Source of the DNA: Mesorhizobium sp. B2-8-5
GTDB taxonomy: Bacteria > Pseudomonadota > Alphaproteobacteria > Rhizobiales > Rhizobiaceae
NCBI RefSeq assembly: GCF_006440675.2
Contig: NZ_CP083951.1
Coordinates: forward strand, 1,426,001 to 1,490,000
Reading direction: 5' to 3'
Length of the DNA stretch: 64,000 nt
The position numbers were made by a program, and so were the translations under genes. Below, in pieces: positions 36,487 to 46,381 of this stretch. The notes beneath the pieces are model-generated. The model searched no databases. It was not told the DNA's origin and saw only the letters and a list, made by a program, of their open reading frames with translations. The stretch's first letter is position 1, and every line of letters starts with the position of its first letter.

Positions 36487-36513
36487 CCCGGCGGCCGTCA
36501 TCCGGCCGCCGGG
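36487..36513. terminator. GC-rich hairpin in pstS upstream region
   Basis: CCCGGCGGCCG (36487-36497) and CGGCCGCCGGG (36503-36513) form a perfect stem, flanked by TTTATTT and ATAAATTTTG. It has the look of an intrinsic terminator, but lies more than 330 bases after the kinase stop codon, so what it terminates is unknown. Confidence 0.6.
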
Positions 36514-36625
36514 ATAAATTTTGTTTCAAAAGTCAGACAAGTTACTGATTCCCGCGGCAAACTCCGGCCGGCCCTTCGAGGCCGCCGCGGACCCTGCCGA
36601 GCATCCCCGTTCAGGCGTTACCGGG

Positions 36626-36654
36626 CTGACACGAAACTGTCATGCGACTGTAAT
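36626..36654 (+). promoter_or_regulatory. Pho box upstream of pstS
   Basis: Three heptamers at exact 11-base steps: CTGACAC (36626), CTGTCAT (36637), CTGTAAT (36648). This matches the direct-repeat PhoB site and lies about 80 bases before the pstS start, so the pst-phoU-phoB operon should be induced by PhoB under phosphate limitation. Confidence 0.88.
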
Positions 36655-36731
36655 AATCGAAGGCTATTGCGCTCACCGGGCGCCGATAGAACGGGTGCCG
36701 AAAGACCATCTTCCGAACAGGAGCAGGCCAC

Positions 36732-37790
36732 ATGAGACATTTCATCCGCTCGGCGGCCGTTGCGATTGCAATGGCTGCGGCATCAACCCTTAGCATCTCC
36801 GCCGCAATGGCAGCCGATATCTCCGGCGCCGGCGCCACTTTCCCCTATCCGATCTATGCGAAGTGGGCCGACGCCTACAAGAAGGAGACCGGCATCGGTC
36901 TCAACTACCAGTCGATCGGCTCCGGCGGCGGCATCAAGCAGATCAAGGCCAAGACCGTGACCTTCGGCGCCTCCGACGCGCCGCTGAAGGGCGAGGATCT
37001 GGACTCCACCGGGCTCGCGCAGTTCCCGATGGTGATGGGCGGCATCGTTCCGGTCGTCAATCTCGAAGGCATCAAGCCGGGCGAACTGGTGCTCGACGGT
37101 CCGACACTGGCCGACATCTTCGCCGGCAAGATCACCAACTGGAACGACGAAGCGATCAAGAAGCTCAACCCCGACGCCAAGCTGCCCGACCAGGCGATCG
37201 CCGTCGTCCACCGTTCGGACGGCTCAGGCACCACGTTCAACTTCAGCTACTACCTGGCTGACGTCAGCGCCGACTGGAAGTCGAAGGTCGGCGTCAACAC
37301 CGCGCTCGAATGGCCGGTGGGCATCGGCGCCAAGGGCAATGAAGGCGTCGCCAACAACGTCTCGCAGACCGGCGGCGCGATCGGTTACGTCGAATACGCC
37401 TATGCCAAGCAGAACAAGCTGACCTACACCGACCTGGTCAACAAGGACGGCAAGAAGGTCGAGCCGACCGCCGCCGCGTTCTCGGCCGCCGCGGCCAATG
37501 CCGACTGGAGCTCGCAGCCGGGCTACGGCGTCATCCTGGCCAACCAGGCCGGTGCTGAATCCTGGCCGATGACGTCGGCCACCTGGATCCTCGTCTACAA
37601 GAAGCCCGACGACACTGCGGCCACGACCGAAGCGCTCAAGTTCTTCGCCTGGTCCTATGCCAAGGGCGACGAGCTGGCCGCGGGCCTGGACTACGTTCCG
37701 ATGCCCGACGCGGTCGTGAAGAGCGTCGAGGAAATGTGGGGCAAGGACATCGTCGACGCGAGCGGCAAGCCGCTCTACTCCGGCATGTAA
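36732..37790 (+). CDS. pstS: phosphate ABC transporter substrate-binding protein PstS
   Basis: A 352-residue periplasmic phosphate-binding protein with signal peptide [27 protein letters not shown] and the PstS landmarks [46 protein letters not shown] and [17 protein letters not shown], which together form the phosphate site. GAACAGGAGCAGGCCAC precedes the ATG. It is the first gene of a Pho-box-controlled operon; an intercistronic hairpin follows that may raise its expression relative to pstC. Confidence 0.96.
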   Translation: MRHFIRSAAVAIAMAAASTLSISAAMAADISGAGATFPYPIYAKWADAYKKETGIGLNYQSIGSGGGIKQIKAKTVTFGASDAPLKGEDLDSTGLAQFPMVMGGIVPVVNLEGIKPGELVLDGPTLADIFAGKITNWNDEAIKKLNPDAKLPDQAIAVVHRSDGSGTTFNFSYYLADVSADWKSKVGVNTALEWPVGIGAKGNEGVANNVSQTGGAIGYVEYAYAKQNKLTYTDLVNKDGKKVEPTAAAFSAAAANADWSSQPGYGVILANQAGAESWPMTSATWILVYKKPDDTAATTEALKFFAWSYAKGDELAAGLDYVPMPDAVVKSVEEMWGKDIVDASGKPLYSGM

Positions 37791-37803
37791 TTCCTAGCGA
37801 ATA

Positions 37804-37828
37804 AGGAGGGCGTCTCCGGCGCCCTCCT
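37804..37828 (+). terminator. intercistronic hairpin between pstS and pstC
   Basis: AGGAGGGCG (37804-37812) pairs with CGCCCTCCT (37820-37828) across TCTCCGG; GTCTCTTTCG follows. It probably attenuates readthrough into pstC or stabilises pstS mRNA. Confidence 0.75.
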
Positions 37829-37854
37829 GTCTCTTTCGAAATGCGAGGGGCTAA

Positions 37855-38841
37855 ATGACAGCCGTTTCCGACGCCGCGACATCGTCCGCCCTGCGGACCA
37901 GGGAAGCGACAGTGCGCCGCTTCGCCTTCACCGACATGGCATTCCGGACGGCCACGCGCCTTTCCGCCATCCTCGTGCTGGTTCTGCTCGGCGGGGTCGC
38001 GATTTCGCTGGTCGCCGGCTCGTGGGAGGCGCTGTCGAAGTTCGGCTTCTCCTTCCTGACGACCGAATCCTGGAACCCGGTCACCGAGAATTTCGGCGCC
38101 CTGGCGCCCATCTACGGCACCATCGTCACCTCGGCCATCGCCATTCTCATCGCTGTGCCGATCGGCATCGGCATCGCCATCTTCCTGACCGAGCTCTGCC
38201 CGCGTCCGCTCAGGCGCCCGATCGCCATCGCGGTCGAGCTGCTCGCAGGCATTCCCTCGATCATCTACGGCATCTGGGGCCTGTTCGTGTTCGCGCCGTT
38301 CCTGCAGACGACGATCCAGCCCTTCGTCATCTGGCTCTTCAAAGGCATCCCCGGCCTCAACAGCCTGTTTGCCGGCCCGCCTTACGGCATCGGCCTGCTG
38401 ACCTCGTCGCTGATCCTTGCCATCATGGTGCTGCCCTTCATCACCTCGATCACCAAGGACGTGTTCGACACGGTGCCGGCGGTGCTGAAGGAATCGGCAT
38501 ACGGCATCGGCTGCACGACCTGGGAAGTGACCCGGCGCGTGACCATCCCCTATACCCGCGTCGGCATCATGGGCGGCGTCATGCTCGGCCTCGGCCGCGC
38601 GCTCGGCGAGACGATGGCGGTTACCTTCGTCATCGGCAACGCGCACCGCATCAGCGCCTCGCTGTTTGCGCCGGGCACGACGATCTCGGCGACCATCGCC
38701 AACGAATTCACCGAAGCCGACGGCAATCTCTATACATCCTCGCTTGTATCGCTCGGCCTGATCCTGTTCATCATCACCTTCATCATCCTCGCGCTTGCAC
38801 GCTACATGCTGTTGCGCATCGATAGCCGCACGGGGGCCTGA
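37855..38841 (+). CDS. pstC: phosphate ABC transporter permease PstC
   Basis: A 328-residue inner-membrane permease with six main helices; key features are ILVLVLLGGVAISLVAG (first helix), GTIVTSAIAILIAVPIGIGIAIFL, AVELLAGIPSIIYGIWGL, and the EAA-type loop ESAYGIGCTTWEVTRRVTIPYTRVGIMGG with GLGRALGETMAV. It forms the phosphate channel with PstA. The N-terminal 25 residues are cytosolic and little conserved. It is followed by pstA after three bases. Confidence 0.95.
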   Translation: MTAVSDAATSSALRTREATVRRFAFTDMAFRTATRLSAILVLVLLGGVAISLVAGSWEALSKFGFSFLTTESWNPVTENFGALAPIYGTIVTSAIAILIAVPIGIGIAIFLTELCPRPLRRPIAIAVELLAGIPSIIYGIWGLFVFAPFLQTTIQPFVIWLFKGIPGLNSLFAGPPYGIGLLTSSLILAIMVLPFITSITKDVFDTVPAVLKESAYGIGCTTWEVTRRVTIPYTRVGIMGGVMLGLGRALGETMAVTFVIGNAHRISASLFAPGTTISATIANEFTEADGNLYTSSLVSLGLILFIITFIILALARYMLLRIDSRTGA

Positions 38842-38844
38842 CCG

Positions 38845-39696
38845 ATGTCGACTGCCGCATCGCTTCACCAAAGCCGCAAACGCAAGAATGCCGTGATGAT
38901 GGCGCTGTGCGTCGTCGCGGCCGGCATCGGCCTCGCCTGGCTGGCGCTGATCCTCGGCGCCTTGCTCTACAAGGGGCTCTCCGGGGTGAATCTGGCGGTG
39001 TTCACTGAAATGACGCCGCCGCCCGGCGACGCCGGCGGCCTGCTCAACGCCATCTACGGCAGCATCGTCATGACGATCATCGGCATCGTCGTCGGCACGC
39101 CGATCGGCGTGCTGGCCGGCACCTACATGGCCGAATATGGCCGCTTCTCGAAGCTCACGACGGTGGTGCGCTTCATCAACGACATCCTGTTGTCGGCGCC
39201 ATCGATCATCATCGGCCTGTTCGTCTATGAGCTGATGGTGCGGCCGATGGGGCACTTCTCGGCGATTGCCGGCGCCGTCGCGCTGTCGATCCTGGTGATC
39301 CCCGTCGTGGTGCGCACCACCGAGGACATGCTGAACCTTGTGCCCAACGCGCTACGCGAAGCAGGCGCCGCCATCGGCGCGCCGCGCTGGGTGGTGATCC
39401 GCTCCGTCGCCTACCGCGCGGCAATGTCGGGCATCGTCACCGGCATATTGCTGGCGATCGCCCGCATCTCCGGCGAGACGGCGCCGCTTCTCTTCACCGC
39501 GCTCAACAACCAGTTCTGGTCGAGCAATCTCAATGCGCCGATGGCCAGCCTGCCGGTGACCATCTTCCAGTTCGCTCTCAGCCCTTACGAGGAATGGCAG
39601 CAACTGGCCTGGACGGGCGCACTCATAATCACCCTGACGGTTCTCGGGCTGAGCATCATCGCCCGCAGCCTAACCGGACGCAGAGAGGACAGATGA
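38845..39696 (+). CDS. pstA: phosphate ABC transporter permease PstA
   Basis: A 283-residue permease with helices at [52 protein letters not shown] and [14 protein letters not shown], and the EAA loop [33 protein letters not shown] followed by [14 protein letters not shown]. It pairs with PstC. The gene begins three bases after pstC and its stop overlaps the pstB start (ATGA, 39693-39696), so translation of the operon is tightly coupled. Confidence 0.95.
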   Translation: MSTAASLHQSRKRKNAVMMALCVVAAGIGLAWLALILGALLYKGLSGVNLAVFTEMTPPPGDAGGLLNAIYGSIVMTIIGIVVGTPIGVLAGTYMAEYGRFSKLTTVVRFINDILLSAPSIIIGLFVYELMVRPMGHFSAIAGAVALSILVIPVVVRTTEDMLNLVPNALREAGAAIGAPRWVVIRSVAYRAAMSGIVTGILLAIARISGETAPLLFTALNNQFWSSNLNAPMASLPVTIFQFALSPYEEWQQLAWTGALIITLTVLGLSIIARSLTGRREDR

Positions 39697-40496
39697 AACC
39701 GATGTTGTCCACCGACCTGAACGCAGCCGACACGACCGTCGAGAAGGCCAAGATCGAGGTCAAGAACCTCAATTTCTACTATGGCCAGTCGAAGGCGCTG
39801 AAGGACATCAACCTGTCCCTGCCCGAGCGCAGCGTCACAGCCTTCATCGGCCCGTCGGGCTGCGGGAAGTCGACGCTGCTGCGCGTGCTCAACCGCATCT
39901 ACGAGCTCTATCCGAAGCAGAGCGCCGAGGGCCAGGTGCTGCTCGACGGCAAGAACATCCTCGACCGCTCGCAGGACCTCAACCTGCTGCGCACCAAGAT
40001 CGGCATGGTGTTCCAGAAGCCGACGCCGTTCCCGATGTCGATCTACGAGAACATCGCCTTCGGCGTCAGGCTCTATGAGAAGATCAGCAAGGCCGAGATG
40101 GATAGCCGCGTCGAGCAGGCGCTGAAGCGCGCCGCGCTGTGGACCGAGGTCAAGGACAAGCTCAACGCCAGCGGCCTCAGCCTCTCGGGCGGCCAGCAGC
40201 AGCGCCTGTGCATCGCCCGCACCGTGGCGGTGAAGCCCGAGGTCATCCTGCTCGACGAGCCGGCCTCGGCGCTCGATCCGCTGTCGACGGCAAAGATCGA
40301 GGAACTGATCGACGAATTGCAGGCCGACTACACGATCGTCATCGTCACCCACAACATGCAGCAGGCGGCGCGCGTGTCGCGGCAGACGGCGTTCATGTAT
40401 CTGGGCGAGCTGGTGGAGTTCGACCGGACCGAGAAGATCTTCACCTCGCCCCGCGAGAAGCGCACGCAGGACTACATTACCGGCCGCTTCGGCTGA
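39693..40496 (+). CDS. pstB: phosphate ABC transporter ATP-binding protein PstB
   Basis: A 267-residue ATPase: [16 protein letters not shown] at the start, Walker [13 protein letters not shown], the Pst-specific [17 protein letters not shown], signature [13 protein letters not shown], Walker [14 protein letters not shown], and the switch His in [11 protein letters not shown]. It energises PstCA. The start at 39693 follows AGAGAGGACAG and is inside the pstA stop; the longer frame from 39594 is a shadow of pstA. Confidence 0.97.
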   Translation: MKPMLSTDLNAADTTVEKAKIEVKNLNFYYGQSKALKDINLSLPERSVTAFIGPSGCGKSTLLRVLNRIYELYPKQSAEGQVLLDGKNILDRSQDLNLLRTKIGMVFQKPTPFPMSIYENIAFGVRLYEKISKAEMDSRVEQALKRAALWTEVKDKLNASGLSLSGGQQQRLCIARTVAVKPEVILLDEPASALDPLSTAKIEELIDELQADYTIVIVTHNMQQAARVSRQTAFMYLGELVEFDRTEKIFTSPREKRTQDYITGRFG

Positions 40497-40516
40497 GTTC
40501 ATACGAGGACATCATC

Positions 40517-41224
40517 ATGGCCGAACATACCGTCGCCTCCTTCGACGAGGATCTGAGGCAGATCAGCCGGCTCATCAACGACATGGGCGATCTCGCCAGC
40601 TCCATGGTCGGCGGTGCGACCAGGGCGCTGCTCGAGACCGACAATGCGCTGGCGCAGCGCGTCGTCTCCGACGACGCCATCATGGACGCTCGTCAGCGCG
40701 AGCTCGACGACCGCGCCATCACGCTGATCGCCAAGCGGCAGCCGATGGCGGACGACCTGCGCAACGTGGTCGGCTCGATCCGCATGGCGGGCGACCTCGA
40801 ACGCATCGGCGATCTCGCCAAGAACATCGCCAAGCGTGTCGGCTCGGTCGGCGTCAGCGCCGCGCCGCGCGACCTCACGCATTCGATCGATTCGATGGCG
40901 CAGCTGGTGCTGATCCAGGTCCAGGCCGTGATCCAGGAATATATGGTGGGCGATGCCACGGCGCTGGCCAAGCTTCGCAACGACGACGAGCGCATCGACG
41001 TCAAATACACGTCCGTCTTCCGCGAGCTGTTGACCTACATGATGGAAGACCCGCGCAACATCACCGCTTGCACGCATCTTCTGTTCTGCGCCAAGAACCT
41101 CGAGCGCATCGGCGACCATGTGACCAACATCGCCGAGAACGCCTATTATGTGCTGACCGGCACGCAATTGCCCGCCAATCGTCCGAAGCAGGACGAGACC
41201 GCAATGTCGGCGCCGGCGGCCTGA
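40517..41224 (+). CDS. phoU: phosphate regulator PhoU
   Basis: A 235-residue helical protein with two PhoU repeats. It carries the metal-binding ExxxD-type signatures in GSIRMAGDLERIGDLAKNIAKR and FCAKNLERIGDHVTNIAENAYY. PhoU links the Pst transporter to the kinase that phosphorylates PhoB and restrains phosphate uptake when phosphate is plentiful. It lies 20 bases after pstB and 16 before phoB. The start MAEHTVASFDED at 40517 follows ACGAGGACATCATC. Confidence 0.96.
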   Translation: MAEHTVASFDEDLRQISRLINDMGDLASSMVGGATRALLETDNALAQRVVSDDAIMDARQRELDDRAITLIAKRQPMADDLRNVVGSIRMAGDLERIGDLAKNIAKRVGSVGVSAAPRDLTHSIDSMAQLVLIQVQAVIQEYMVGDATALAKLRNDDERIDVKYTSVFRELLTYMMEDPRNITACTHLLFCAKNLERIGDHVTNIAENAYYVLTGTQLPANRPKQDETAMSAPAA

Positions 41225-41240
41225 CGAAAAGGTTACCCCG

Positions 41241-41930
41241 ATGATCGCGCCACGCATCATGGTGGTGGAGGACGAGGAGCCGCTGGGGGTGCTGCTCCGC
41301 TACAATCTCGAATCCGAGGGTTACCAGGTCGAAGTGGTGACCCGCGGCGACGAGGCCGAAATCCGCCTTCAGGAAAACGTTCCCGACCTGCTCGTGCTCG
41401 ACTGGATGGTGCCGGCGGTTTCCGGTATCGAGCTCTGCCGGCGTCTCAGGATGCGGCCCGAGACCGAGCGGCTGCCGATCATCATGCTGACGGCGCGCGG
41501 CGAGGAAAGCGACCGCGTGCGCGGCCTCTCGACCGGCGCCGACGACTATCTGGTCAAGCCGTTCTCGACGCCGGAGTTCATGGCGCGCGTCAAGGCGCTG
41601 CTGCGCCGCGCCAAGCCGGAGGTGCTGTCCAGCGTGCTCAAGGTCGGCGACATCGTGCTCGACCGCGAATCGCACCGGGTCTACCGCAAGAAGAGCGAGA
41701 TCCGGCTCGGGCCGACCGAGTTCCGCCTGCTCGAATTCATGATGCGCCATCCCGGCCGCGTGTTCTCGCGAAGCCAGTTGCTCGACAATGTCTGGGGCGA
41801 GACGATCTATATCGACGAGCGCACCGTGGACGTCCATGTCGGGCGCCTGCGCAAGGCGGTCAACAACGGCCGCATGCCGGACGTCATCCGCACCATCCGC
41901 GGGGCGGGGTACGCGATCAGGGAGGATTAG
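41241..41930 (+). CDS. phoB: phosphate response regulator PhoB
   Basis: A 229-residue OmpR-type regulator. The receiver has VEDEEPLGVLL at the start, the acceptor Asp in LLVLDWMVPAVSG, Thr in IIMLTARGEE and Lys in DYLVKPFSTPEF. The winged-helix DNA-binding domain reads LGPTEFRLLEFMMRHPGRVFSRSQLLDNVWG and ERTVDVHVGRLRKAV. It should activate the Pho box ahead of pstS. The partner kinase gene phoR is not in this operon or elsewhere in the window. Confidence 0.96.
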   Translation: MIAPRIMVVEDEEPLGVLLRYNLESEGYQVEVVTRGDEAEIRLQENVPDLLVLDWMVPAVSGIELCRRLRMRPETERLPIIMLTARGEESDRVRGLSTGADDYLVKPFSTPEFMARVKALLRRAKPEVLSSVLKVGDIVLDRESHRVYRKKSEIRLGPTEFRLLEFMMRHPGRVFSRSQLLDNVWGETIYIDERTVDVHVGRLRKAVNNGRMPDVIRTIRGAGYAIRED

Positions 41931-42003
41931 GTCCCGAGGGCGGAAGTTCCGACGGGATCGGCACTTCCAACATTTACGCTGGTGGGTAGTCGAGACGCTT
42001 GCG

Positions 42004-42190
42004 CTTCGTCATCCACGGGCGGAGCAAGGAGCGAAGCGACGCGCGCAGACCCGAGGATCCATTCCGTGACTTCCACGCGCCGCTATGGCGCAGAACTCTG
42101 CACCACTGCACCCTACGATCGAGGTAACGGCATGGATTCCAGGGTCTGCGCGCGTCGCTTCGCTCCTTGCTCCGCCCTGGAATGACGAAG
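42004..42190. repeat. 67-base inverted repeat, dispersed mesorhizobial element
   Basis: The left arm (42004-42070) and right arm (42124-42190) are near-perfect reverse complements, sharing the core GGAGCAAGGAGCGAAGCGAC. One arm recurs as a single copy at 63922-63978. The 41931-42252 gap contains nothing else I can assign. Confidence 0.8.
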
Positions 42191-42252
42191 TCGCGGTGGC
42201 TTCGGCCAATCTCCAACGTTGGTGCGATTCGCGGCTTCAGCGCCACGTTCGC

Positions 42253-43518
42253 TCAGGCCACGTTCTTCCCGGCCCCCGCTCTGGCCTGCACCCCCGGCGC
42301 GAAAATCTCCTGATCGACGAAGGTCAGCGCGCGCATGGCGCAGCCTTCGCGGATAAGCGGCAGTTCGTTCGGCTCGGTGTCGAAGGAGATCGATTCCGAG
42401 TGCTGGCCGCCGGCGGTCTGGGCGATCGCCTCTCGCAGCGCCGGCTCGATCAGGTCGAAGGCGGCCGCGCTTACGCCGACCATGGCGACAGGCGCCGGGT
42501 CGATAAGGGCGAACAGGCTGCCGAGGCCGAAACCGAGTGCTTCGCCGGCCCGGCGATAAGCCTCCCGCTCGGGTCCGTCCTCCTGCCGGGCTTTCGCGGC
42601 CAGCGCGCGCATATCGGCGTCACCGACGTCGGTCGGCGTGGCATCCTCGCTTATTCCCATGGCGCTGCGCCAGATCGCGTAATTGCCGGCATAGGCCTCG
42701 ACGCAGCCGCGGCGGCCGCAGCGGCAACGCGCGCCGCCCGGACGATGGATCATATGGCCGAACTCGCCGCCGGAGGAATGTGTGCCGCTGAACAGCGCGC
42801 CCTTCAGCACCAGGCCCATGCCGATACCGTGCGAGAGCAGGATGGCGATGAAGTCGTCGCGATAGCGCTCGGGATCGCGCCATTGCAGCGCCACCGCCAT
42901 CATGTTGCAGTCGTTCTCCATGGTGGCGGGAATACCGAATTCCCGTTCGAGGAGGTCGGCGAAAGGGATGTCGGTCAGCGGCGTGATCGGCGACCACAGC
43001 ATGGCGCGTGAATGGGAATCGGTGATGCCCTGAATGCCCATGGCGATGCGGGCGACGCTGCCCACGTCGAGGTCGGGATCCCGCAACCGGCGCCGGACGA
43101 TCGCCATGCATTCGCCGATCAGCTCGTCGCGGGGCATGACGAGCGTGTCGAGGCGCTGCTGCTCCTCGGCAACCACCTGGCCGGCATAATCGATCACGGC
43201 GACTGACAGGAAGTTCAGCGACAGCACCACGGTCAGCACCGCGGCGGCTTCGGGGTTCAGCGCCAGACCGATCTGCGGCCGGCCGCGTTTCAACGCCGTC
43301 GGCTCGCTGGCCTTGCTTTCGGTGAGAATGCCTTCCTGGATCAGATCGGCGGAGATCGCCGAAATGGTCGAGTGGCTGAGCCCGGTGGTGGCGGCAATCT
43401 CCGTGCGCGAGGGCTGGCCGGCGCGGCGCACGGCCGAAATCACCATGGCGCGGTTGCGCCGGCGCAAATCGTCGTGACGGATTCCGACCGACATCGTCTC
43501 GCACGTCCTCCCAGTCAT
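42253..43518 (-). CDS. ROK-family transcriptional repressor (XylR/NagC type)
   Basis: A 421-residue regulator with an N-terminal winged helix ([34 protein letters not shown]) and a ROK sugar-kinase-like domain: [27 protein letters not shown] and the zinc motif [17 protein letters not shown] repressors release DNA when bound to a sugar. It is divergent from the xylF transporter operon with 246 bases between, so it is the likely repressor of that operon with xylose or a related sugar as inducer. An internal ATG at 43494 ([10 protein letters not shown]) is an alternative start and may be the true one by family habit. Confidence 0.9.
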   Translation of the reverse strand: MTGRTCETMSVGIRHDDLRRRNRAMVISAVRRAGQPSRTEIAATTGLSHSTISAISADLIQEGILTESKASEPTALKRGRPQIGLALNPEAAAVLTVVLSLNFLSVAVIDYAGQVVAEEQQRLDTLVMPRDELIGECMAIVRRRLRDPDLDVGSVARIAMGIQGITDSHSRAMLWSPITPLTDIPFADLLEREFGIPATMENDCNMMAVALQWRDPERYRDDFIAILLSHGIGMGLVLKGALFSGTHSSGGEFGHMIHRPGGARCRCGRRGCVEAYAGNYAIWRSAMGISEDATPTDVGDADMRALAAKARQEDGPEREAYRRAGEALGFGLGSLFALIDPAPVAMVGVSAAAFDLIEPALREAIAQTAGGQHSESISFDTEPNELPLIREGCAMRALTFVDQEIFAPGVQARAGAGKNVA

Positions 43519-43654
43519 CGCGGCCTTGTGATGATGATGCCATGGCCTGTCGGTGACATGCTAGGGATAGTGGCAGAAGCCGCAGCCTGTGTCATTATTT
43601 ATTGCGGATGTCGAAAAAAATGCCCTGACCCATCAAAACCCATCAGAATCGCAG

Positions 43655-43709
43655 TTGACAGCGTCGTTTTGCTGGATCACTATTTTTTTGAGGCTCGAAA
43701 AAAAGCCTC
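43655..43709 (+). promoter_or_regulatory. xylF promoter with candidate repressor operator
   Basis: TTGACA (43655-43660), a 17-base spacer and CACTAT (43678-43683) form a sigma-70-like promoter. Just downstream is an inverted repeat GAGGC-TCGAAAAAAA-GCCTC (43690-43709). TCGAAAAAAA recurs at 43611-43620 (TCGAAAAAAATGCC). Both fit AT-rich operators of ROK repressors. Confidence 0.55.
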
Positions 43710-43764
43710 TATGCCGGCCTTCGGGCCAGTCTGGGTCGCGCCGCACAGGCGCAGGGAGGATATC

Positions 43765-44805
43765 ATGAAGAAATTCGCAGCCGCCATTCTGGCGGGCGTT
43801 GCCATGTCGCTGACGCTGGCGTCGGTCGCCGAGGCGAAGGACAAGGTGATCGGCGTGTCGTGGTCGAATTTCCAGGAAGAGCGCTGGAAGACCGACGAAG
43901 CGGCGATGAAGGCCGCCATCGAGGCCGCCGGCGACAAGTATATCTCGGCCGACGCGCAGTCCAATCCGGGCAAGCAGCTGACCGACGTCGAAAGCCTGAT
44001 CTCGCAAGGCGCCAACGCGCTGATCATCCTGGCGCAGGATGCCTCGGCAATCGGCCCGGCGGTGCAGAAGGCGCTCGATGAAGGCATTCCGGTCGTCGGC
44101 TACGACCGCCTGATCGAGAACAAGGACGTGTTCTACCTGACCTTCGATAACAAGGAAGTCGGCCGCATGCAGGCCCGCGAGGTGTTCAAGGTCAAGCCGG
44201 AAGGCAATTATGTCTTCATCAAGGGCTCGGGCGCCGATCCGAACGCCGACTTCCTGTTCTCGGGCTCCATGGAAGTGCTGAAGGAGGCGATCGACAGCGG
44301 CAAGATCAAGAATGTCGGCGAGGCCTATACCGACGGTTGGCTGCCCGCCAACGCGCAGAAGAACATGGAGCAGTTCCTGACCGCCAACGACAACAAGGTC
44401 GACGCGGTCGTGGCGGCCAATGACGGCACCGCAGGCGGCGTCGTCGCGGCGCTGACGGCGCAAGGCTTGGCCGGCACCGTTCCGGTCTCGGGCCAGGACG
44501 GCGACCACGCGGCGCTCAACCGCATCGCGCTCGGCACGCAGACCGTGTCGGTGTGGAAAGACGCGCGCGAGCTCGGCAAGAACGCTGCCGAGATCGCCTC
44601 GCAGCTCGCCGACGGCAAGAAGATGGGCGACATCGCCGGCGCCAAGGACTTCACAACGCCCGGCGGCAACACCGTCAAGTCGCTGTTCCTGACTCCGATC
44701 GCGATCACCAAGGACAATCTCAACGTCGTCATCGACGCCGGCTGGATCAAGAAGGACGAAGTCTGCGCGGGCGTTGCCGCCGGTAGCGTCAAGGCCTGCA
44801 ACTAA
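43765..44805 (+). CDS. xylF: D-xylose-type ABC transporter substrate-binding protein
   Basis: A 346-residue periplasmic sugar-binding protein with signal peptide [24 protein letters not shown]. The mature part has [57 protein letters not shown], and [16 protein letters not shown], the pattern of XylF/ribose-type (Peripla_BP_4) proteins that bind xylose. GCAGGGAGGATATC precedes the ATG. A strong terminator-like hairpin follows, so its mRNA may exceed that of the permease genes. Confidence 0.9.
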   Translation: MKKFAAAILAGVAMSLTLASVAEAKDKVIGVSWSNFQEERWKTDEAAMKAAIEAAGDKYISADAQSNPGKQLTDVESLISQGANALIILAQDASAIGPAVQKALDEGIPVVGYDRLIENKDVFYLTFDNKEVGRMQAREVFKVKPEGNYVFIKGSGADPNADFLFSGSMEVLKEAIDSGKIKNVGEAYTDGWLPANAQKNMEQFLTANDNKVDAVVAANDGTAGGVVAALTAQGLAGTVPVSGQDGDHAALNRIALGTQTVSVWKDARELGKNAAEIASQLADGKKMGDIAGAKDFTTPGGNTVKSLFLTPIAITKDNLNVVIDAGWIKKDEVCAGVAAGSVKACN

Positions 44806-44833
44806 GTCTGCCGGCTCTCGATCAAAATCCCTG

Positions 44834-44861
44834 CGCCGCGGCCTGAAAGCCGCGGCGTTTT
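44834..44861 (+). terminator. intercistronic terminator after xylF
   Basis: CGCCGCGGC (44834-44842) pairs with GCCGCGGCG (44849-44857) across CTGAAA, and TTTTCTC follows. It lies in the 147-base gap before the permease gene, a usual arrangement for binding-protein genes. Confidence 0.85.
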
Positions 44862-44952
44862 CTCAAAAAGATTTGTGTTTCCGCCTCTGGCGGATAGCTT
44901 CTAGGCTTGGCCAGGCATCCGCGCCAGACGGGCAGGCCGGCGGGAGGAAATC

Positions 44953-46305
44953 ATGACCGACACGACGTCTACCCAACCGGCGGACACCGCGCGCGCGTCG
45001 GAACTCGGCTCCGTCGCCCGGTTCCTGAAGGCGACCGAACTCGACACCCGCATGCTCGGCATGATCGGCGCGCTGCTCTTGATCTGGATCGGGCTGCATG
45101 TGATTTCCAGCCTGCGCCTCGGCGTCAATCCGCTCGACTTCGACAGCCGCACGTTTCTCACGCCGCGCAACCTGTGGAACCTGTCGGTGCAGACTTCGGC
45201 CGTGGCGATCATGGCCTCCGGCATGGTGCTGGTCATCGTCATGCGCAACATCGACCTGTCGGTCGGATCGGCCGAAGGGGTGATCGGCATGGTCATGGGC
45301 TTTGCCCAGGTGCATTTCCTGGTGCGCTTCGTCGGGCTTGAGCTGGGCAATCCGTGGATCTGGGTGCTGGCATTGCTGATCGGCCTGGCGCTCGGCCTCA
45401 TCATCGGCGCCTTCCAGGGCTTCATCATCGCCTATCTCGAAGTGCCGGCCTTCATCGTGACGCTGGGCGGATTGCTGGTATGGCGTGGCGCTGCCTGGTG
45501 GGTCACCAGCGGCCAGACGGTGGCGCCGCTCGACGCCACCTTCCAGCTGATGGGCGGCGGCCCGGCGGGCTCGATCGGCGCCAGATGGAGCTGGGCCGTC
45601 GGCATCGTCGCCTGCCTGGCGGTTATCTTCATGCATTTCAACGGCCGCGTGCAGCGCAAGCGCTTCCGCTTCCCGCTGCGTCCGGTCTGGGCCGAGACGC
45701 TGCTCGCCACGGTCACCTGCGCGGTCATCCTGGGCGCGGTGTGGCTCGCCAATTCCTATCCGTGGCCGGTCGGCATCGTGAACCGCTACGCCGCCGCCAA
45801 CAACATCACCGTTCCCGAAGGCGGGCTGTTCATCGCGCATGGCATCGCCATTCCGGTGCTGATGGCCGTTGCCGTCGGCCTGATCATGACCTTCGTCACC
45901 AAGCGCACGCGCTTCGGCCGCTACGTCTTCGCCATCGGCGGCAATCCGGAAGCAGCCAATCTCGCCGGCATCAACACGCGCTGGATCACCATGAAGGTGT
46001 TCATGATCATGGGCGTGCTGGCGACGATCGCGGCGGCGATCTCGTCGGCCAGGCAGAACTCCTCGACGAATGTGCTGGGGACGCTGGACGAACTGCTGGT
46101 CATTGCCGCGGCCGTCATCGGCGGCACGTCGCTCGCCGGCGGTTCCGGCACCGTGCTCGGCGCCATGCTGGGCGCATTGCTGATGCAGTCGCTGCAGTCC
46201 GGCATGGTATTGCTCGGCGTCGATTCGCCGCTGCAGAGCATCGTCGTCGGCGCCGTACTGGTCGTCGCGGTCTGGCTCGACACCATCTATCGCAAGCGCG
46301 TCTGA
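44953..46305 (+). CDS. xylH: sugar ABC transporter permease, XylH type
   Basis: A 450-residue permease, longer than ribose-type permeases, as expected for XylH. It has helices at [52 protein letters not shown] (the conserved DLSVG element), [34 protein letters not shown] and the C-terminal [38 protein letters not shown] block. It forms the membrane channel for the XylF ligand. CGGGAGGAAATC precedes the ATG. Confidence 0.92.
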   Translation: MTDTTSTQPADTARASELGSVARFLKATELDTRMLGMIGALLLIWIGLHVISSLRLGVNPLDFDSRTFLTPRNLWNLSVQTSAVAIMASGMVLVIVMRNIDLSVGSAEGVIGMVMGFAQVHFLVRFVGLELGNPWIWVLALLIGLALGLIIGAFQGFIIAYLEVPAFIVTLGGLLVWRGAAWWVTSGQTVAPLDATFQLMGGGPAGSIGARWSWAVGIVACLAVIFMHFNGRVQRKRFRFPLRPVWAETLLATVTCAVILGAVWLANSYPWPVGIVNRYAAANNITVPEGGLFIAHGIAIPVLMAVAVGLIMTFVTKRTRFGRYVFAIGGNPEAANLAGINTRWITMKVFMIMGVLATIAAAISSARQNSSTNVLGTLDELLVIAAAVIGGTSLAGGSGTVLGAMLGALLMQSLQSGMVLLGVDSPLQSIVVGAVLVVAVWLDTIYRKRV

Positions 46306-46362
46306 GCATGATGCCGAAAAGTGGAAACCAGTTTTCGGACGAGACCATGCTCAAGCATGGAC
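46306..46362. repeat. AGCATGATGCCGAAAAG-type intergenic repeat
   Basis: GAGCATGATGCCGAAAAGTGG followed by AACCAGTTTTCGGACGAGACCATGCTC forms an imperfect hairpin (GCATG..CATGC, CCGAAAA..TTTTCGG). It is a common Rhizobiales repeat type placed between xylH and xylG. Confidence 0.7.
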
Positions 46363-46381
46363 TATAGGGAGGAGAAGGATC

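Larger units (their letters stand above)
36154..36731. other. non-coding region before pstS
   Basis: This 578-base gap holds no gene I can support. It contains an AGCAATATCGGGAAAAGCGTG-like Rhizobiales repeat fragment, a 22-bp perfect palindrome at 36285-36306, a strong GC hairpin at 36487-36513, and the Pho box at 36626-36654. The hairpins could bound a small RNA. Confidence 0.6.

Noticed and set aside
37636..39255. A long minus-strand frame across pstC and pstA
   Set aside because: It is an antisense shadow; the plus strand encodes well-conserved PstC and PstA.
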